The notes below the pieces were generated by a model. It had not been told where the DNA came from. It worked only from the letters and a program-made list of their open reading frames with translations, and did not search any database. Source: Caldifarciminota bacterium (GTDB taxonomy: Bacteria; Hydrothermota; Tepidihabitantia; SM23-42). Taken from it: a stretch of 49,783 nucleotides of DNA. The stretch lies in assembly GCA_016936155.1 (NCBI GenBank), contig JAFGPO010000136.1, forward strand, positions 1 through 49,783. Direction: 5' to 3'. Below, in pieces: positions 31,588-41,900 of this stretch. The translations under genes and the position numbers were made by a program. The first letter of the stretch is position 1; each line of letters opens with the position of its first letter.

Positions 31588-33514
31588 TACAGACGGGATC
31601 AGCCGCGGGGAACAGCAAAACTCTCCTGGAGCCGTCCTCCAGCTTCCGGACATAGAACGATCCTTTCCGATCCAGGAAATCACGACCGCGACCTGTCGTG
31701 TTGCATGCCCTGCGGGTGTGAACATCAAGGCATACCTGGGAGCGATTGCTCGTGGTGATTTCCAGCGTGCACTCGATATTGTCCGGGAGACAAATCCATT
31801 ACCCGGCATATGCGGACGTGTCTGTACGCACCCGTGTGAAGCGGAATGCCGCAGAGGTGATTTTGATGATCCTTTGGCGATCTGTGCACTCAAGCGTTTC
31901 ATAGCCGATTTTGAATTACAGCAGGGCGGTCGGAATGTCGTGCCGATCAAGCAGACCAAAGCAAAGAAAATTTCGATCATAGGATCCGGTCCGGCGGGTC
32001 TTACCGCGGCAAACGATCTTGTCCGTATGGGATACGGTGTGACGATCTTTGAAGAACTGGCAGTAGCCGGCGGTATGATGGTGACCGGGATACCTGCCTA
32101 CCGTTTACCCCGGGATATCATTGGGAACGAGATCCAGGATATCATTAAACTGGGTGTGGAGCTGAGAACCAACACCAAGATCGAGAATGTCGACCGATTA
32201 TTTGAACAGGGATATGCCGCGGTATTTCTCGCAATCGGTGCGCATAAAGGTTTGAAACTGAAGGTCCCGGGTGAAGATGATTTTGAAGGGATCGTTGATT
32301 GTATCCAGTTTTTGCGGCGTGTGAATGCTGGTAAGCAGGACAGACCAGGCGACCGGGTGATCGTGATTGGCGGCGGGAATTCAGCGGTCGATTCGGCGCG
32401 CAGTGCGCTCCGCCTGGGATGCCAGGATGTCCATATCGTGTATCGGCGTTCGCGCAAAGAAATGCCCGCGAACGAGGAAGAGATCGTTGATGCGGAAAAC
32501 GAGGGTATTATCATCGATTACCTGGCTGCACCCACGAAGATCATTGGGGAAGGTGGCCGGGTGACTGGTATGGAATGCGTGAAGATGAAGCTCGGCGAAC
32601 CTGATGCGTCGGGGAGGCGGCGTCCCGTGCCGATTGAAGGATCGGAATTCGTAATCGGTGCTGACCTTATTATTTCAGCCATCAGTCAGAAGCCGGATAT
32701 CGATTGTTTCAGGAATGCTGAAATGCGCATAAACAAATGGGATGCATTCGATGTTGATGAGCAGACGCTTATGACCAGCAAACCGGGTGTTTTCGCCGGT
32801 GGTGATGCAGTGACCGGACCGAGTACCGTCATTGATGCGATCGCAGCCGGTCATCGAGCAGCACAAGCCATAGACAGATATGTGCAGGGTAAGCCGATGC
32901 AGCAGGAGAGCGAAGGTGTTTCTCTGCAGCAGCGCGAACTAGTGCCCGGTGAATATACGCCCGAGAAGAGGGCGCGCATTCATGCCCGCAAAAAAGCCGT
33001 TGATGTACGAAAAAGTACATTTGATGAAGTGGAATCCACATTATCAACCGAGGAAGCCGTGCAGGAAGCCAGGCGTTGCCTGCGTTGTGGTCCGTGCTTT
33101 GAGTGTGTCCATTGCGTGAAAGAGTGCAGAAAGCGAGTCATTGGTATCGAGACCGCTCAAGGCAAGGAACTGCTCATGGTCCATGGATTACCAACAGATC
33201 TGAAGATCACACCTGATACCAAAGCGCTTCTCTCTGGAGATGGGAAAGACATGATACCCGTTCATGTCGAACCGATCATTTCAACCGTGGATCCAAAAAT
33301 GTGCCGGGGATGTGGTGAATGTGAGGCGGTATGCGATTACACGGCGATCACCGTGATAGAACAGCCGGATGGTTCCAGTGTTGCGCTGGTAGATAGTACC
33401 GTCTGCAAAGGATGCGGTACGTGCGTATCCGTATGCCCGACCGGGGCAGCACGGTTGGCGTTTTTTAATAACAAGGATATTGAATCAGAGCTGGAGGCGT
33501 TCCTTGGGAACTGA
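31580..33514 (+). CDS. GltD-like FAD/NAD(P)H oxidoreductase with three iron-sulfur regions
   Basis: This 644-residue protein joins several redox modules. Residues about 30-110 form a GltD-type Fe-S domain (CRVACPAGVNIKAYL, GICGRVCTHPCEAECRRG). The FAD motif GSGPAGLTAANDL follows near residue 135 and the NAD(P)H motif VIGGGNSAVDSARSAL near residue 260. After the closing GVFAGGDAVTGPSTV, a Cys-rich stretch (CLRCGPCFECVHCVKEC) and two [4Fe-4S] ferredoxin motifs (CRGCGECEAVC, CKGCGTCVSVCP) end the protein. I chose GTG at 31580, with AAGGAG 7 nt upstream, over an ATG at 31562. It probably supplies NAD(P)H-linked electrons to, or takes them from, the Hdr-like proteins. Confidence 0.88.
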   Translation: MADTDGISRGEQQNSPGAVLQLPDIERSFPIQEITTATCRVACPAGVNIKAYLGAIARGDFQRALDIVRETNPLPGICGRVCTHPCEAECRRGDFDDPLAICALKRFIADFELQQGGRNVVPIKQTKAKKISIIGSGPAGLTAANDLVRMGYGVTIFEELAVAGGMMVTGIPAYRLPRDIIGNEIQDIIKLGVELRTNTKIENVDRLFEQGYAAVFLAIGAHKGLKLKVPGEDDFEGIVDCIQFLRRVNAGKQDRPGDRVIVIGGGNSAVDSARSALRLGCQDVHIVYRRSRKEMPANEEEIVDAENEGIIIDYLAAPTKIIGEGGRVTGMECVKMKLGEPDASGRRRPVPIEGSEFVIGADLIISAISQKPDIDCFRNAEMRINKWDAFDVDEQTLMTSKPGVFAGGDAVTGPSTVIDAIAAGHRAAQAIDRYVQGKPMQQESEGVSLQQRELVPGEYTPEKRARIHARKKAVDVRKSTFDEVESTLSTEEAVQEARRCLRCGPCFECVHCVKECRKRVIGIETAQGKELLMVHGLPTDLKITPDTKALLSGDGKDMIPVHVEPIISTVDPKMCRGCGECEAVCDYTAITVIEQPDGSSVALVDSTVCKGCGTCVSVCPTGAARLAFFNNKDIESELEAFLGN

Positions 33515-33590
33515 ATCGTCTTTTAGTTTCATCGGTTTATTGTCTGATAGTCTATTCAACTATCCGGCGATCAGACCATAGGTCCATGCA

Positions 33591-34034
33591 ATGAAAGAGT
33601 TTGATCCCAAAATCGTGGTATTTTGCTGCAATTGGAGTGCATATCCCGCTGTCGAACAGGCACGGCAATCAGGAAAAACACTTCCTGCACACGTGAAGTG
33701 TATACAGGTCATGTGTGGAGGTATGGTGACGCCCGCGTATGTTCTTAAGTCATTCGAACTAGGCGCGGATGGAGTGTTGATCGCAACCTGTCATGTTGAT
33801 GATTGTCACTATGTCACTGGAGCCAAGCGTGCCGCGGATGTCCATGATACTGCCGCACAGCTCATCACCATGCTTGGCATAGAGCCCGGTCGTCTAAAAC
33901 TCGGTTGGTTTAATGCCCAACAGGTTGCTCACTTCAGGAACGAAGTTGAGGGATTCATCACGCAGATCAGAGGGCTGGGGCCATCATCGCGCGCTGTTAT
34001 TCCTTCATCAACGGGCAGGAGTACCCCCTCATGA
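33591..34034 (+). CDS. mvhD: MvhD/HdrA-associated [2Fe-2S] protein
   Basis: The 147-residue protein is a stand-alone MvhD domain. In methanogens MvhD carries a [2Fe-2S] cluster and links the hydrogenase to HdrA. Cysteines lie in the expected places: FCCNWSAY, KCIQVMCGG and TCHVDDCHY. The same domain is repeated at the C-terminus of HdrA in this locus, so there are two versions. No hydrogenase subunit is nearby, so here the electron source is probably the GltD-like protein; this is inference. No strong ribosome binding site precedes the ATG; the 76-bp upstream gap holds nothing else clear. Confidence 0.85.
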   Translation: MKEFDPKIVVFCCNWSAYPAVEQARQSGKTLPAHVKCIQVMCGGMVTPAYVLKSFELGADGVLIATCHVDDCHYVTGAKRAADVHDTAAQLITMLGIEPGRLKLGWFNAQQVAHFRNEVEGFITQIRGLGPSSRAVIPSSTGRSTPS

Positions 34035-35173
34035 ATGAACTGAAGACTATTGCTACGGATACACGTGCCTTGCTCTGCCTGGAGTGTGGAAAGTGCACGT
34101 CGGTATGTCCGGTGTCGGTCTTTAATTCTGGATTCTCACCGCGCGTCATGGTTACCCGCACGATCCGCCGTTCCACCAGTGATGTGATTACGGACAAGAA
34201 TATCTGGTCATGTCTTACATGCGGAATGTGCGAACTACGCTGCCCCGCGAATATCACCTACTTACAATTGACGCAGGAGACCCGACAGGTTGCACAGCAG
34301 TTGGGTGAGGATGCGATCTGCTCTCACGGTGGTGCAGCCCAATCATTTATGCGCATAATGGCGACGTCGGACCGGCTACAGAGGCGGATGGACTGGATCG
34401 ATAAAGATCTTAAGATCGCTGAGACCGGAGAAGTGGTATATTTCGTAGGCTGTTTGCCGCACTTCGATGTATTGCTCAGCAATATCGGCGTACATACCCT
34501 CGAGGAATCACGCGCGGCGATCAGGATTATGAACCGCCTTGGGATCGTACCGGCAGTCATGCCTCAGGAGCGCTGTTGTGGTCACGACTTGCTCTGGAGC
34601 GGGGATACCGAGAATTTCAAAAAACTTGCTTTTTATAATATCGAGGAGATAAAAAAACTTAAAGCGAAAAGAGTTGTGTTTTCATGTCCAGAAGGATACC
34701 GGACCTTCAAGCTTGATTACCCTAAATTTTTCCCGGTTGATTTCGAAGTCATACATATCAGCGAAGTACTGGCGCAGGCAGTGGATCAGGGAACATTGCG
34801 TTTCAAGGAAATGCGCTCAAGAGTGACGTTCCAGGATCCATGTCGGTTAGGTCGTCATCTGGGCGTGTACGATGCTCCGCGCAAAGTTATGGCGGCTATC
34901 CCGGGCGTTGAGATCGTCGAAATGCCCAGAAACCGTCAGCGGGCAGTATGCTGTGGCGTCAGTGCCTGGATCAATTGCTCTTTCTATTCCAAACAGATCC
35001 AGATGATGCGTTTGCGCGAGGCAAAAAACACCGGAGCAGAACGTCTCATACTTGCCTGTCCTAAATGCGAGATCCACTTCAAGTGTGTCATGAAAGAACA
35101 AAATGCTCCTTCTGATGTGAAGATAGCGACCATGCAGTTCTCTGCGTTCGTTGCTCAGGCTTTGGAAAAATAA
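34031..35173 (+). CDS. hdrCB: Fused HdrC-HdrB-like heterodisulfide reductase subunit
   Basis: Residues 1-90 form the HdrC part with two [4Fe-4S] motifs, CLECGKCTSVCP and CLTCGMCELRCP. Residues about 130-375 form the HdrB part with two CCG domains: GCLPH with ERCCGHD, then DPCRLGR with RAVCCGVSAW and ACPKC. The CCG domains bind the noncubane [4Fe-4S] clusters that reduce disulfides or other acceptors in methanogen HdrB. Such HdrD-like fusions occur in many bacteria, where the acceptor is often unknown. It is coupled to mvhD by an ATGA overlap. The length of 380 residues is normal. Confidence 0.9.
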   Translation: MNELKTIATDTRALLCLECGKCTSVCPVSVFNSGFSPRVMVTRTIRRSTSDVITDKNIWSCLTCGMCELRCPANITYLQLTQETRQVAQQLGEDAICSHGGAAQSFMRIMATSDRLQRRMDWIDKDLKIAETGEVVYFVGCLPHFDVLLSNIGVHTLEESRAAIRIMNRLGIVPAVMPQERCCGHDLLWSGDTENFKKLAFYNIEEIKKLKAKRVVFSCPEGYRTFKLDYPKFFPVDFEVIHISEVLAQAVDQGTLRFKEMRSRVTFQDPCRLGRHLGVYDAPRKVMAAIPGVEIVEMPRNRQRAVCCGVSAWINCSFYSKQIQMMRLREAKNTGAERLILACPKCEIHFKCVMKEQNAPSDVKIATMQFSAFVAQALEK

Positions 35174-35191
35174 ACAGGATTATGGATGGAC

Positions 35192-35302
35192 ATGTCAAAG
35201 TATAAAATTATGGGTGATGGTGCTGTGGTTGAATCTTCTGATAGTCGGATAATTGAAGGAGCAACAATAAGACGATGCGACTACAGAACTATACAACGAT
35301 AG
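35192..35302 (+). CDS. Doubtful 36-aa frame upstream of hdrA
   Basis: The 157-bp gap between hdrCB and hdrA contains a 36-codon frame starting ATG at 35192, with only a weak GGATGG element upstream. It shows no family features or cysteines. The gap may equally be plain leader sequence for hdrA. Confidence 0.18.
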   Translation: MSKYKIMGDGAVVESSDSRIIEGATIRRCDYRTIQR

Positions 35303-35330
35303 AATTATTTATGAAGGGAGGTGATTGAAT

Positions 35331-37748
35331 ATGCCCAAAGATGACGATCTGAGGATCGGTGTCTTTATCTGTGAATGCGGAACGAATATCGCTGGTTCGA
35401 TCGACGTTGATGCCGTGGTCGAGGTTGCGCAAAAACAGCCAAATGTGGTTTTTGCGACAAAAAACCTCTACACATGTTCAGAACCCGGGCAACAAGCGAT
35501 CAAGAAGGCGATCACCGAGCATAAACTCAACCGCGTGGTTGTGGCCGCATGTTCCCCGCGTATGCACGAACCGACGTTTCGGACATGCGTGAAAGAGGTG
35601 GGGATGAATCCCTATCTTGTCGATATGGCGAACATACGCGAACAGTGTTCATGGGTGCACATCGGAGACCGGAAAGGTGCGACGGAAAAAGCGATCGATA
35701 TCATGAAAGCCTATGTCGGACGCGCGCGGTACCTGCAGCCTCAGGAAGAAACGAGGATCCCGGTCAAGCAGGCAGCGCTCGTGATCGGCGGGGGCGTGGC
35801 AGGCATGCAATCGGCGCTCGATATGGCCGATGCAGGATACAAGGTGACGCTTGTGGAAAAAGAACCATCGCTCGGTGGTCTTATGGCTCAGCTTGCCAAG
35901 ACCTATCCGACGATGGACTGTGCGATATGAATACTCGGTCCGAAAATGATGGATGTCGGTCGACATCCCAACATCAACCTTCTGACCTATAGCGAAGTAG
36001 AAAAGATATCCGGCTACGTCGGCAATTTCCACGTGGTCATTCGCAGGAAAGCCAAGTACGTTGATGAAGGCGAGTGCACGGCATGTGGCGATTGTGTAAC
36101 GGTGTGCCCGGTAATCGTTCCCGATGAATTCCAACAGGGAATGTCATCCCGGAAAGCCATCTACATTCCTTTCCCGCAGGCAGTCCCGTCATCGTTCCTG
36201 ATCGACATGAAGAACTGTTTAGGCACTAATCCGATCGCCTGCGGAAAGTGCGCTGATGCCTGTGAGAAAAAATGCATCGACTACGATGCTAAGGATGAAA
36301 TAATGGAGGTCGACGTCGGTGTCGTGATCGTCGCGACCGGTATGGACGTGTTCGATCCCACCCCAATTGATGAATACGGGTACACACGTTTCGAGAATGT
36401 CGTTACGAGCATGGAATTCGAACGTCTGATCTCAGCCGGTGGACCATCAGATGGACATTTTATTCGCCCCACCGACCGGAAGCGCCCGAAGACCGTTGGT
36501 TTCATTCAGTGTGTGGGTTCGCGTACCGAAAAATGCGGTAATTCCTACTGCAGTAATATTTGTTGTATGAATACGATCAAGGATACGCTCTTGCTCAAAG
36601 ACCACTATCCTGACATTGAAGCGAAGGTTTTCTATATTGATATCCGTGCTTTTGGCAAGGGGTTCGAAGATCTTTTTAACCGCAGCAAAGCCGCTGGTGT
36701 CCAGTATATACGGGGTATCCCGGGAGAGATCACCGAGGATTCGAATACACACAACCTCAAAATAATGGTCGAAGACACCACATCGAACGAACTTGAGGAG
36801 CATGAATTCGATATGCTCGTTCTTTCGGTAGGCGTAACGCCCCGCTGGGACATGCCGCAGGTTCAACAACTGCTGACACTGTCTAAAACACCGGACGGGT
36901 TTTTTATGGAAGCGCATCCGAAACTCAAACCAGTCGATGCTCCGACTACCGGTGTGTACTTAGCGGGTTGTGCCGAGGCACCCAAAGACGTCAAGGATTC
37001 GGTGACCCAGGCGAGTGCCGCAGCTGCCCGTGCTGAAACGCTGCTGTCCGCGGGTGAAGTGACGCTCGAGGCGATTACCTCAACGATCGATCTTGAAACC
37101 TGCCGGTTCTGCGGTATGTGTGCGAAAGTGTGCCCCTACAATGCGATCAAAGTGGATCCCAAGAAAAAGACGCTTGAGTACCTTGAAGCGCTGTGCAAGG
37201 GGTGCGGGACGTGTGGCGCTGAGTGCCGGTTCGGTGCGATCACCATGAAGCACTTTACTAATGATCAAGTGTACAGCCAGATCGATGCACACCTTGCCGA
37301 GAATCCACAAGACAAAACGATCGTTTTCGCGTGCAACTGGTGTTCATATGCAGGTGCCGACACATGCGGCGGCGCCCGTCTTCAGTATCCGCCGACCCAG
37401 CGTCTTATCCGGACCATGTGCAGCGGTCGGGTCGCTGAGGAATGGGTGCTCCACGCATTCAGGAAAGGTGCGCCCATGGTCGTTGTTTCTGGCTGCCACT
37501 ACGTTGACTGCCACTATATCGACGCGAACCGGTGGACCCAGAAGCGGGTCGAGAAACTCTGGGATAAAATGGAAAAATGGGGCATTCGACCGGAGCGGCT
37601 CCTTCTTGAGTGGATCAGCGCGGCCGAAGGCCAGCGGTTCCAGAAAGCGATGCAGGATATCGAAGCGCTGCGCAAGACCGTGACCAGGGAAGAGATCGAA
37701 CATACGGTAAAAGTGCTCACCGAGGAAGAGGAGAAAAAGAAGAAGTAG
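35331..37748 (+). CDS. hdrA: HdrA-MvhD fusion, selenocysteine-containing
   Basis: The reading frame continues in phase through TGA at 35928-35930 (codon 200), giving 805 residues with Sec. Modules in order: an N-terminal HdrA region (CECGTNIAGSI); FAD motif VIGGGVAGMQSALDMA (about 148-163); the conserved segment TYPTMDCAI-Sec-ILGPKMMDVGRHPN; four or more [4Fe-4S] ferredoxin regions (CTACGDCVTVCP, IACGKCADACEKKC, CRFCGMCAKVCP, CKGCGTCGAEC); and a C-terminal MvhD domain with CNWCSY, MCSG and CHYVDCHY. HdrA is the flavin-bifurcating subunit in methanogens. A SECIS-like hairpin sits 20 nt after the UGA. The ATG at 35331 follows GGAGGTGA. The last residues are poly-Glu/Lys. Confidence 0.92.
35951..35968 (+). 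promoter_or_regulatory. Bacterial SECIS element in hdrA
   Basis: GGATGTC (35951-35957) and GACATCC (35962-35968) make a perfect 7-bp stem with loop GGTC. In mRNA the loop is GGUC, the same apical sequence as in the E. coli fdhF SECIS. The stem starts 20 nt after the UGA (35928-35930), within the distance range of bacterial SECIS elements. SelB would bind here to deliver Sec-tRNA. Confidence 0.85.
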
Positions 37749-37766
37749 TCGGATAAAGGAGACGTC

Positions 37767-37916
37767 ATGGAACAAAGGGACTTCAAATGCCTGCGTTGCG
37801 GTGCGATCAATAAATTTCCCTATGAAAAAGGCGTGATGATAGAGCGCCAATGTCCAAAGTGCGGTTCCAACAGCATACGCCTTGTCAAGGAAGAAACAGC
37901 TTCCAAAGAAAAATAA
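37767..37916 (+). CDS. Small zinc-ribbon protein
   Basis: A 49-residue frame starting ATG at 37767, 18 bp after hdrA and with AAAGGAG 6 nt upstream, encodes two CxxC pairs: CLRCG and CPKCG. They are about 23 residues apart, a zinc-ribbon or rubredoxin-like pattern. The tail is Lys/Glu rich. Its place at the end of the kor-hdr run suggests a role with that complex, possibly in assembly or electron transfer, but the sequence alone does not decide. Confidence 0.75.
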   Translation: MEQRDFKCLRCGAINKFPYEKGVMIERQCPKCGSNSIRLVKEETASKEK

Positions 37917-37944
37917 CACTTTAGTTCGTCAAAGTTCTAATCTC

Positions 37945-37973
37945 TTGACGGATCCTCTGTAATCTTGTACCAT
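37945..37973 (+). promoter_or_regulatory. ROK kinase promoter
   Basis: TTGACG (37945-37950) and TACCAT (37968-37973) are 17 bp apart. The predicted start coincides with the ATG at 37980, so the mRNA should be leaderless. Confidence 0.5.
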
Positions 37974-37979
37974 AACCAC

Positions 37980-38921
37980 ATGGATCGAAGCATATATCTT
38001 GGAGTCGATGTTGGCGGCACGTATATCAAATGCGCACGGCTGAGAGGTACAAAGATTCTTAAGCGTATTACTATGGAGACCCGTGCGCGTGAAGGTCTTG
38101 AAGTTTCTCTTCAACAGATACTGACCGCGATCAACAGGATCGGAAAGGACGCGGCTGGTATCGGCATCGGAATTGCCGGTATCATCGATTCCAAGCACGG
38201 GATCGTGCGGTATTCACCCAATATGCCAGGATGGGATGAAGTGCCCCTGGCAAGGCTGCTTGAGCGAAAATCTGGAGTGCCGGTTTGTATCCTGAATGAT
38301 GTCAATGCTGCCTGCCTCGGCGAATGGCAGTACGGCGCGGCAAAAGGATGTCAGGACGTATTCATGCTCACGGTCGGCACGGGCGTAGGCGGCGCTGCCG
38401 TATGTGAAGGCCGTTTGCAGTTCGGTGCCCACGGATTTGCCGGTGAATTCGGACATATCATTATCAAAGAAAACGGCAAGAAATGCGCGTGCGGCAATCG
38501 CGGGTGCCTGGAGTCATATGTTGGTGTGCGGCCTATTACGCGCCTGGCGCGCCGGTTGCTGCGTAACCGGAAAAGCAGTTTGCATGAAGCAGAACGGATA
38601 ACACCCCGTTCGATCGCACTGGAAGCAAAACGAGGGGATCGGGTAGCGCGCGATATTTACGCGCGTATCGGTCACTATCTTGGCATCGGTATCACCAATA
38701 TCATTCATTTATATGACCCCACGATCGTGATCGTGTCCGGAGGCGTTAGTAACGCTGGTCGGATCCTGTTCGATCCCCTGCGGAAGACCGTGAAAGAATG
38801 TGTGATCGGGAGCCGGTTCCGCGATTATTGGATCGTCCCCCCGGCACTCGGTAATGATGCGGGTATCCTCGGCGCGGTGTACTACGCGAAAAGCGTAGCG
38901 CATAGCGCAAACAGTTCCTAG
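37980..38921 (+). CDS. ROK family sugar kinase (glucokinase-like)
   Basis: ROK proteins phosphorylate glucose or other hexoses with ATP. The ATP motif is LGVDVGGTYIKCARL (7-21), the catalytic Asp107 lies in LNDVNAACLGEW, and the zinc site is His159 with Cys169, Cys171 and Cys176 (CACGNRGCLE). At 313 residues without a helix-turn-helix domain it is a kinase and not a repressor. The ATG at 37980 is preferred to the upstream TTG because the promoter predicts a leaderless start there. The exact sugar is not determined. The C-terminal codons fall in CGTA-type repeat sequence (38886-38911). Confidence 0.88.
   Translation: MDRSIYLGVDVGGTYIKCARLRGTKILKRITMETRAREGLEVSLQQILTAINRIGKDAAGIGIGIAGIIDSKHGIVRYSPNMPGWDEVPLARLLERKSGVPVCILNDVNAACLGEWQYGAAKGCQDVFMLTVGTGVGGAAVCEGRLQFGAHGFAGEFGHIIIKENGKKCACGNRGCLESYVGVRPITRLARRLLRNRKSSLHEAERITPRSIALEAKRGDRVARDIYARIGHYLGIGITNIIHLYDPTIVIVSGGVSNAGRILFDPLRKTVKECVIGSRFRDYWIVPPALGNDAGILGAVYYAKSVAHSANSS
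38886..38911 (+). repeat. CGTA-type repeat-like segment at the ROK 3' end
   Basis: GCGAAAAGCGTAGCGCATAG followed by CGCAAAC has the same unit style as the dispersed repeats and encodes the last residues of the ROK kinase. It is short, so the assignment is tentative. Confidence 0.35.
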
Positions 38922-38938
38922 TTCTTAGTTCCTATTTT

Positions 38939-41900
38939 CTACTTGATAGAGAGCGTCCTCTGCCGGTTGTATCCGAACACCTCGGGTGTGTACATTTCTT
39001 CAGCTTTAGTCGGCGGCATAGTGAACGTTCCATAGGTCATAGCCCGTGCAAGATAGGAGAACGTGTGTTCACCCGCATACAAGGCATCGGCAAAGAGCAG
39101 GACTTTGTCATCGTAGATCTCCCAGTGGTCAAAGGTGCCCCATGAGCGGTAGTAGTAGTTGTCATAGTAATCATCCTCATAGTAGTAGTCGTCATAATAA
39201 TCGGTGTATTCCTGCTGTTCATCGCTCGCCATATAGGAAAGGGTCTGCCGGCTCTCCGTGTCGAACGATGTATTGATGACTTCAAGGCCCGCGGGCAGCG
39301 GATCGTCAACGACCACGAAGTTCCTTTCCTGCGGCGTGATCACGCTCAGAGTGATCTTGTAGATCTCCCCGGCCGTGAGTTCTTCACCGGGCGATCCTTC
39401 AACGAGCGGTTCGATGACCTTGAATACGGCAAGACCTTCATCGCGCGGCTTGAGCTCGCGCTTTGGCGCGTAGAGCATGCGCATGCCGTAGTAGAGCCGG
39501 CCCTCACCTTGTTTCTGAATGTTCACGGGAAGTTCCTTGCCCTGCGCAATGTCCGCGATCGGGATCTCGGTACGGCGAATCTCGAGCGCGCGTCCCTTGA
39601 ATACTTCCTTTACGATCTCTTTGTTCTCAAGGTAGATGCGCGCCGTGAAATCAGGTGTTTGCTTTTCGTAGATATCGAAATAAGTATTGAACGCATCGAA
39701 CACATAGATATTTTCCTGGGTCGAACGCCAGCGTCCTATTTTGCGTTCGGTAACGAGCCACTTGATGATCTTCTCCGCGTGCGGAAATTCGCCGCCGGTC
39801 TCCAGCATTGCCTGGAGGATGAGCGCGGTCGTCCGGACATTGGAGTGCCAGATCCATGACATGCCGGTCTCATCCGGTTCCTCGAAATGTGCGGTCGTCG
39901 GTGACATTTTTATCTTATTAAGGAGTATCCGCCGCAGTTCGTTCGTATGGTAGGAATTCCCGTAGATGTGTGCGGTCTTTAAGAGCATGGTTTTGCCAAA
40001 GAGCGATATCTGGTCCCGCTTTTCAAATAATGTAGACATGTACCCGTGGTCGTATGAATTCCATAGCGCGAGCGCGTAGAGCACGAAGGACTTCGTGGTG
40101 AGCTGTACGTTGATCGAGTATGGATATTCCCAATCTGTTCCATTGCGGCGCAGTACGTCTTTAAGGTACTCAAGCGCCTGGCTTGCCATATCCTGGTCAA
40201 TACTGTATCCCTGGCGTTTTGCCATTGCCAGTGCGTACATCACGTATGCGGTAAGCCAGGGAGAAGGGCGCCACGAATCAGGCCAGTATTTAAAACCTCC
40301 ATTATAGTGCTGGAATTCCTTGAATTCCCGGAGCGCGTCCTTCACATAGGTGCGGAGGTCTTTGTTCTTGAGCTCCGAGAGTTCAAACGTGTTGATCAGC
40401 TCCTCGGCGAGGATGAACGGCAGGATGCACGATGTTTTCTGTTCAAGACATTCGTACGGATATCTAATCAGGTATTCAATGCCGCCTTCCAGTCCCACGA
40501 GCGCGGACGAGGAAGTGGTGAATTCCACGTACCCCACATCCTTGAAAATATCGGTCGGAACAGTCAGGGCCTCGGCTGCGTTATCCAATGTTTGGCTGTA
40601 CAGGGCAACCGCTTCGGTAAGGCGGGGCTGGATCACCGGGATTGAAAGCTCGATGCCATCGGATTCGCTGCCCAGGTTTGCCTTGAAACGGAAGGTTGCT
40701 TTTCCCACTTGCTCTGCATGGAACAGGAATCGCACTTCCTGTTCTTCTCCGTCCGGGATCTCAACGTTCCCGGATCGGTCGCCGACGAGTGTGATGTTAT
40801 CGACCGATGCCTCGATAGCGACAGTGCCGTTTTGTTTTGTGTTGTTATGGATGACCACACCTGCTTCAAACTCGTCGCCCAGGCGCGCAAAGCGCGGGAG
40901 TGCTTCCAGCAGCAGAAGGGGTTTTTTCACGCGGATATTCGTTTCCCCGGCGCCGAACGAAGCGTGTTTGGTCTGTGCGGTCGCCATGATACGGAACGTG
41001 GTGAGGTTGTCAGGCAGCCGGAAGGTGATCACGGCTTCGCCGTTCTTGTCGGTCTGCAGCGTCGGGTTGTAGTACGCCGTCGTCAGAAATTCGGTCCGGT
41101 ATGCGAACGCAGCGCCTGGTCCGCCGCCACCGCCGCGGCTTTCGCCTTTTTCATCATAACTCCGCTGGCCGATAATATGGAGACGGCTCTCCGCGGTCTC
41201 GACGGATAAGGGTCTTGAACCATAAAAATAAGGGAAAGGATCGGGCGTCTCAAAACCGATAAGATTCAGGACGCCGACATCCACGACTGCCAGGACGACT
41301 TCAGATGGTTCACCTTTTCCGGTATTGCTCTTGATGCGGACCCGGACGGTCACTGAATCCCGCGGTTTATATTCCTCTTTGTCGGTTGAGATCTTGATGT
41401 CGAGATGTTTTGATTCCGCATCGATCCGAAGGTTGGTATAGCCGATCTTGAACGATGGTTTGGCAATATCCTCTCCTTCTTCATTGAACTTGTCGAAACC
41501 GGTTCGACCCTGCACGAGGATTACCGAAACGTAGACGTTCGGCAGGTAGTCCTGGGAAATGGGGATCTCGATGACATCGCTCGAGCCGACGAGTTCCTGC
41601 GTAAACCGTTCGAGCACGAATTCACGTTCAATCGTGACCAGGGCGAATGCCTTCTCATACGGTGATTTCACGAGGATCCGGGCAACGTCCCCGGGCTTGT
41701 ATTCATCTTCATCCGGCACGATTTCGATCTTATCATCATCGGTTTTGCGCCATGAAAAATATCCTTTTCCGGTCGCATAGAAGTAAGTACTCGTGATGAT
41801 CGTATTGCCTTTAGCATCCTTTCCTTCGGCACTGATGATATAGTAACCGGTCTGTTCAGGCGTGAAGGATTTAATCACTGCCTGCTCGCCGGTCTTCACT

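Noticed and set aside
35928-35945. hdrA as two separate genes or a pseudogene broken by a stop
   Set aside because: Both halves are in the same frame, continuous with HdrA homology across the TGA, and a SECIS-type hairpin follows.
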